Of a DNA stretch of 64,000 nucleotides, positions 61,725-64,000 are shown in pieces (positions within the stretch are counted from its first letter, which is position 1; each line of letters starts with the position of its first letter). This DNA comes from Limosilactobacillus secaliphilus (GTDB taxonomy: Bacteria > Bacillota > Bacilli > Lactobacillales > Lactobacillaceae): contig NZ_JQBW01000006.1 in NCBI RefSeq assembly GCF_001437055.1, positions 1 through 64,000 of the forward strand. The letters run 5' to 3'. The notes beneath the pieces are model-generated. The model saw only the letters and a list, made by a program, of their open reading frames with translations. It ran no database searches and was not told the DNA's origin. The position numbers and the translations under genes were made by a program.

Positions 61725-62622
61725 ATGGTTGCCACAGTATGAGAAAATGGTCGCGCGACACACTTATGTCAATACCTACAGCCGCGCAAAAAAGTTGTTA
61801 GCCGACCTGGGACCGTCAACCGACATTCGCCAATTGGATCGACGGCGGCTGTCGGAGTACTATAATTCTTTAATCTACAATGAAGGCTATAGTAACGCCT
61901 CTGTCCGCCTCTTCAAGTCGACCACCCGCGTCATGATGGACTATGCCGTTGATCAGGAATATTTGGACTATAATCCGACCGCTCACCTGCACATCCGCTT
62001 TCGCCGCAACGAGGACCGTCCCCTGCCCCAAGAGAAATACTTTGATGATGACGAATTGAAAATCATTTTGAAGTATATGTATCAACAGTCACCCCACTAT
62101 GGTCGTTTCTGCGAGTTTCTCTATTTGACTGGCATGCGGTATGGAGAAGCCGCGGCCCTCTACCCGTCTGACTTGATCAAGGGTGAAGATGGCGCAATTC
62201 AAGCACGAATATGGGGCACCATCATTTACGACGACGGTGCCAAGAAACAGAAGAATCCGAAAACGCCAGCCGGACGTCGGAATATCGTCTTATCTTCCCG
62301 GGCCATCAAAATCTGCCAAGATGAGATGGCAACGCACCCGAATGCACCATACATCTTCTCATTTGGCCGTGATCATCCGTTGGCCGAGACCAATCTCAAT
62401 CACCTGCTGCGGCAATGCCAGGAAAAGTATGATATCCATAAGCAAGTCACTCTGCACATTTTCCGTCATACCCATATTTCCAAGCTCGCCGAATTGGGCG
62501 TCCCGCTCTATGTCATCCAGCACCGGGTCGGTCATGCCAGCTCAGAAGTCACCCGTGAAATATACCTTCATGTGACTAACAAGGCCAAACAAAAACTTGA
62601 ACAAAAAATCGAGCAACTTTGA
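61699..62622 (+). CDS. tyrosine recombinase/integrase
   Basis: 307 residues from MKLKELMDEWLPQYEKM; the frame extends to 61651 and another Met is at 61717, and none has a clear ribosome binding site. A SAM-like core-binding domain covers about 1-95. The catalytic domain has Arg in TGMRYGEAAAL, HIFRHTHISKLAELG (HxxR), VGHASSEVT and the nucleophile Tyr in REIYLHV. The N-terminal AP2-like arm domain of many phage integrases is absent. No prophage or conjugation genes are next to it, so it is an orphan here; it could belong to an element beyond the window or act like XerD-type recombinases. Confidence 0.87.
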   Translation: MKLKELMDEWLPQYEKMVARHTYVNTYSRAKKLLADLGPSTDIRQLDRRRLSEYYNSLIYNEGYSNASVRLFKSTTRVMMDYAVDQEYLDYNPTAHLHIRFRRNEDRPLPQEKYFDDDELKIILKYMYQQSPHYGRFCEFLYLTGMRYGEAAALYPSDLIKGEDGAIQARIWGTIIYDDGAKKQKNPKTPAGRRNIVLSSRAIKICQDEMATHPNAPYIFSFGRDHPLAETNLNHLLRQCQEKYDIHKQVTLHIFRHTHISKLAELGVPLYVIQHRVGHASSEVTREIYLHVTNKAKQKLEQKIEQL

Positions 62623-63044
62623 TTGAAAAATCAGCTTTTATTCTTTGATTTCATAGGTACAAGTGATAATCTATATATAGGTGGTAAATCTAAATTAATC
62701 ATTTTACTTCCCACCAACTAGTAAATTTCATGGTAATTAATTCCACGAGTGGAATGGTATTTTGTTACTATCTCCCAAAAAAGTAGCAACGTATTTTGAA
62801 ACAGTCCTGAGGCATCAGGGCTGTTTTTGTTTTTACATAAATTTTACCTACTAAATTTTGGCACTACCTTCGCGTTTTCTTACACCGATTGGGACCCTTC
62901 AATGGCGTGTAAAATCCCCTTTCACCTGTTTATATAGTGATTAGGCCTGATTTTTGTTAGAAATGCTCACTTACGCCCAATTAATACACTAAACATACAA
63001 ATATTAACGATTTTACTCTGGAAAATAGTACATTACATTTTAAG
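62623..63044. other. AT-rich gap between recombinase and surface protein gene
   Basis: No gene is seen. It contains a 7-bp inverted repeat ATTCCAC-GA-GTGGAAT (62740-62755), which could be a recombinase or regulator site, and a terminator at 62800-62829. The last 60 bases encode, in frame with the next gene, residues that match the start of the surface-protein signal. Confidence 0.5.
62800..62829 (+). terminator. terminator after the recombinase gene
   Basis: AACAGTCCTGA and TCAGGGCTGTT form a stem with TTTTT after it. Confidence 0.85.
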
Positions 63045-64000
63045 ATGTACAAGTCCGGCAAAAAATGGATGGTAGCTGGTTTAATGACCACTGCTGTTCT
63101 GGCCGGCTTGACTTTGAGTAGTACAAATAATGAAGTAGTTGCACACGCCGACAGCGTAAACGCTACTTCTACTTGTCCTGCTCCAAGTGCTGTTTCCGCA
63201 GCTTCTGACGCAGTTGTTAATGCTCAAAGTGCTGTTAACAGTCAAGCTAAAGTCGTAAATGCTGCAAAGGATGCTGTAAACAGCGCTTCTGTTGCTAACG
63301 AAGGTGTGAACAAGTTAAACGACGCTATTAATCAACGTTCTGCCGCACAAGCTGCACAAAAATCTGCTGCAGACCAGTATAACAACATTGACCTTCCTGC
63401 AGAAAAGGCTGCAAAAAAGGCTTTGAGCACTGCTGCAGACAAGTCTCATCAAGCAAGTCAAGCTGCTATTGGTGCTGAAGCTGCAATTTCTGACGCTACT
63501 AAGAACAAGTTACCAAAGTATGAACAATGGGTATCTGAAGCTACTAAACTTCAGAAGGCTGCTAATGACGCTAAAGCAGCATGGCAACCAGTTGGTCAAG
63601 CATATTCTGATAAGATGGCTCAAGCAGAGGCATACGCAGCAAAGGCTGGCACCCCTAACTTCAGTCAAGACTATCTTGATCAATTAAATGCTGAAGTAGC
63701 ATCTTTGCGCGCAACGGCAAATCCTTTGTATACTGCATGGCAAGACGCACAGAGTAAGTTTACCCAGTACATGAATAGCAACACTATGCAGCAGCTTGAA
63801 GATAAGGTAACCAATGCGAAGGCATACATTGAAAAGAAGCAAAAGTTACTTGATACTGCAAAGGCTGCCCATGAAGCTTACCTGGCTGCTCAAGAAAACT
63901 ACAATGCTGCATATGCAAATTCCTTGAAGTCATACACAGCAATGCATGACAACACTGCCATTAATAAAGCTCAAAGATTGATCAACAAAATCCGGAAGGA
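63045..64000 (+). CDS. Ala-rich KxYKxGKxW-signal surface protein (cut by window edge)
   Basis: 318 codons are open to the window end. From the ATG it reads MYKSGKKWMVAGLMTTAVLA, then ...TLSSTNNEVVAHADS, a long signal peptide of the KxYKxGKxW class. After it comes an Ala/Asn/Gln/Lys-rich, probably coiled-coil region (NAQSAVNSQAKVVNAAKDAV and many similar stretches). Such proteins are large adhesins or serine-rich glycoproteins exported by SecA2 or Sec. The codon before this ATG is AAG, the first Lys of the motif, and the preceding codons read LHFK, so the true start lies further upstream, where only non-standard codons (CTG 63018, ATT 63003) are found. Codon use (many GCT/GCA) differs from neighbouring genes. 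Confidence 0.8.
   Translation, partial: MYKSGKKWMVAGLMTTAVLAGLTLSSTNNEVVAHADSVNATSTCPAPSAVSAASDAVVNAQSAVNSQAKVVNAAKDAVNSASVANEGVNKLNDAINQRSAAQAAQKSAADQYNNIDLPAEKAAKKALSTAADKSHQASQAAIGAEAAISDATKNKLPKYEQWVSEATKLQKAANDAKAAWQPVGQAYSDKMAQAEAYAAKAGTPNFSQDYLDQLNAEVASLRATANPLYTAWQDAQSKFTQYMNSNTMQQLEDKVTNAKAYIEKKQKLLDTAKAAHEAYLAAQENYNAAYANSLKSYTAMHDNTAINKAQRLINKIRK

Noticed and set aside
61500..64000. Prophage or integrative element
   Set aside because: Only a recombinase is present. No structural, replication, conjugation or excisionase genes and no direct-repeat att pair are visible in the window.
1..64000. CRISPR array, rRNA genes, insertion sequences
   Set aside because: No regularly spaced direct repeats, rRNA-like sequence or transposase reading frame was found.

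Overview
This window looks like the chromosome of a lactic acid bacterium of the family Lactobacillaceae. It is most likely a heterofermentative Limosilactobacillus-type species (inference from gene content and protein style, not from a marker gene). Supporting signs are strong AGGAGG ribosome binding sites, pentose catabolism genes, an LPXTG surface protein, a KxYKxGKxW-type surface protein, a ComX-type sigma factor, PepD, and YfhO/DUF421/DUF3290 proteins. No rRNA, CRISPR array, complete prophage or transposase was seen.

Layout. 1-8.2 kb is a pentoside/xylose island: the start of xylA (cut by the window edge), the ROK repressor xylR, a GH42 beta-galactosidase broken by an in-frame stop, a GPH sugar transporter, an AraC regulator and a GH43 beta-xylosidase. 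Near-identical XylR-type operators lie before xylA and the GH43 gene. 8.3-11 kb has a small lipoprotein, one copy of a structured dispersed repeat, guanine deaminase and a secreted YkuD protein. 11.2-15.8 kb is a tight operon (enolase-superfamily racemase, MFS transporter, M20 peptidase) with a divergent LysR gene, suggesting uptake and processing of N-acyl amino acids or peptides. 16-22 kb has a MATE exporter behind an attenuator-like leader, a toxin-antitoxin pair, an NmrA-like protein, a secreted DNA-entry-type nuclease and a large LPXTG protein.

22-28.5 kb is the arabinose region (araA, araR, araB, with AraR-type operators but no araD and no transporter) plus a DXS-like thiamine diphosphate enzyme. 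28.6-38.5 kb holds a DUF2075 ATPase, a TVP38 membrane protein, a UvrA paralogue, a flavodoxin-fold quinone reductase, a YjeM-like permease, VOC and GNAT proteins and a UbiB/ABC1 kinase-like protein. 38.5-41.6 kb is rich in regulators and small genes: a CopY/BlaI repressor with a perfect cop box, a His-rich 38-residue membrane peptide, and a divergent pair consisting of a ComK-like protein and the ComX/SigH sigma factor.

41.7-61.5 kb is mostly metabolism and transport: AEC carrier, cysteine desulfurase, ApbE, DUF2252, two Na+/H+ antiporters, two further permeases, YfhO, glycerol kinase, PepD, tRNA-Gln and tRNA-Pro. It also contains an uncharacterised gene under a LexA box and the second copy of the dispersed repeat. 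61.6-64 kb has an orphan tyrosine recombinase and the beginning of an alanine-rich surface protein whose signal motif starts upstream of the first ATG.

The most interesting items are the GH42 stop codon that falls on the predicted catalytic nucleophile, the covarying dispersed repeat, the LexA-box gene, the racemase/transporter/peptidase operon, the ComK-like/ComX pair, and the surface-protein gene that seems to lack a normal start codon.
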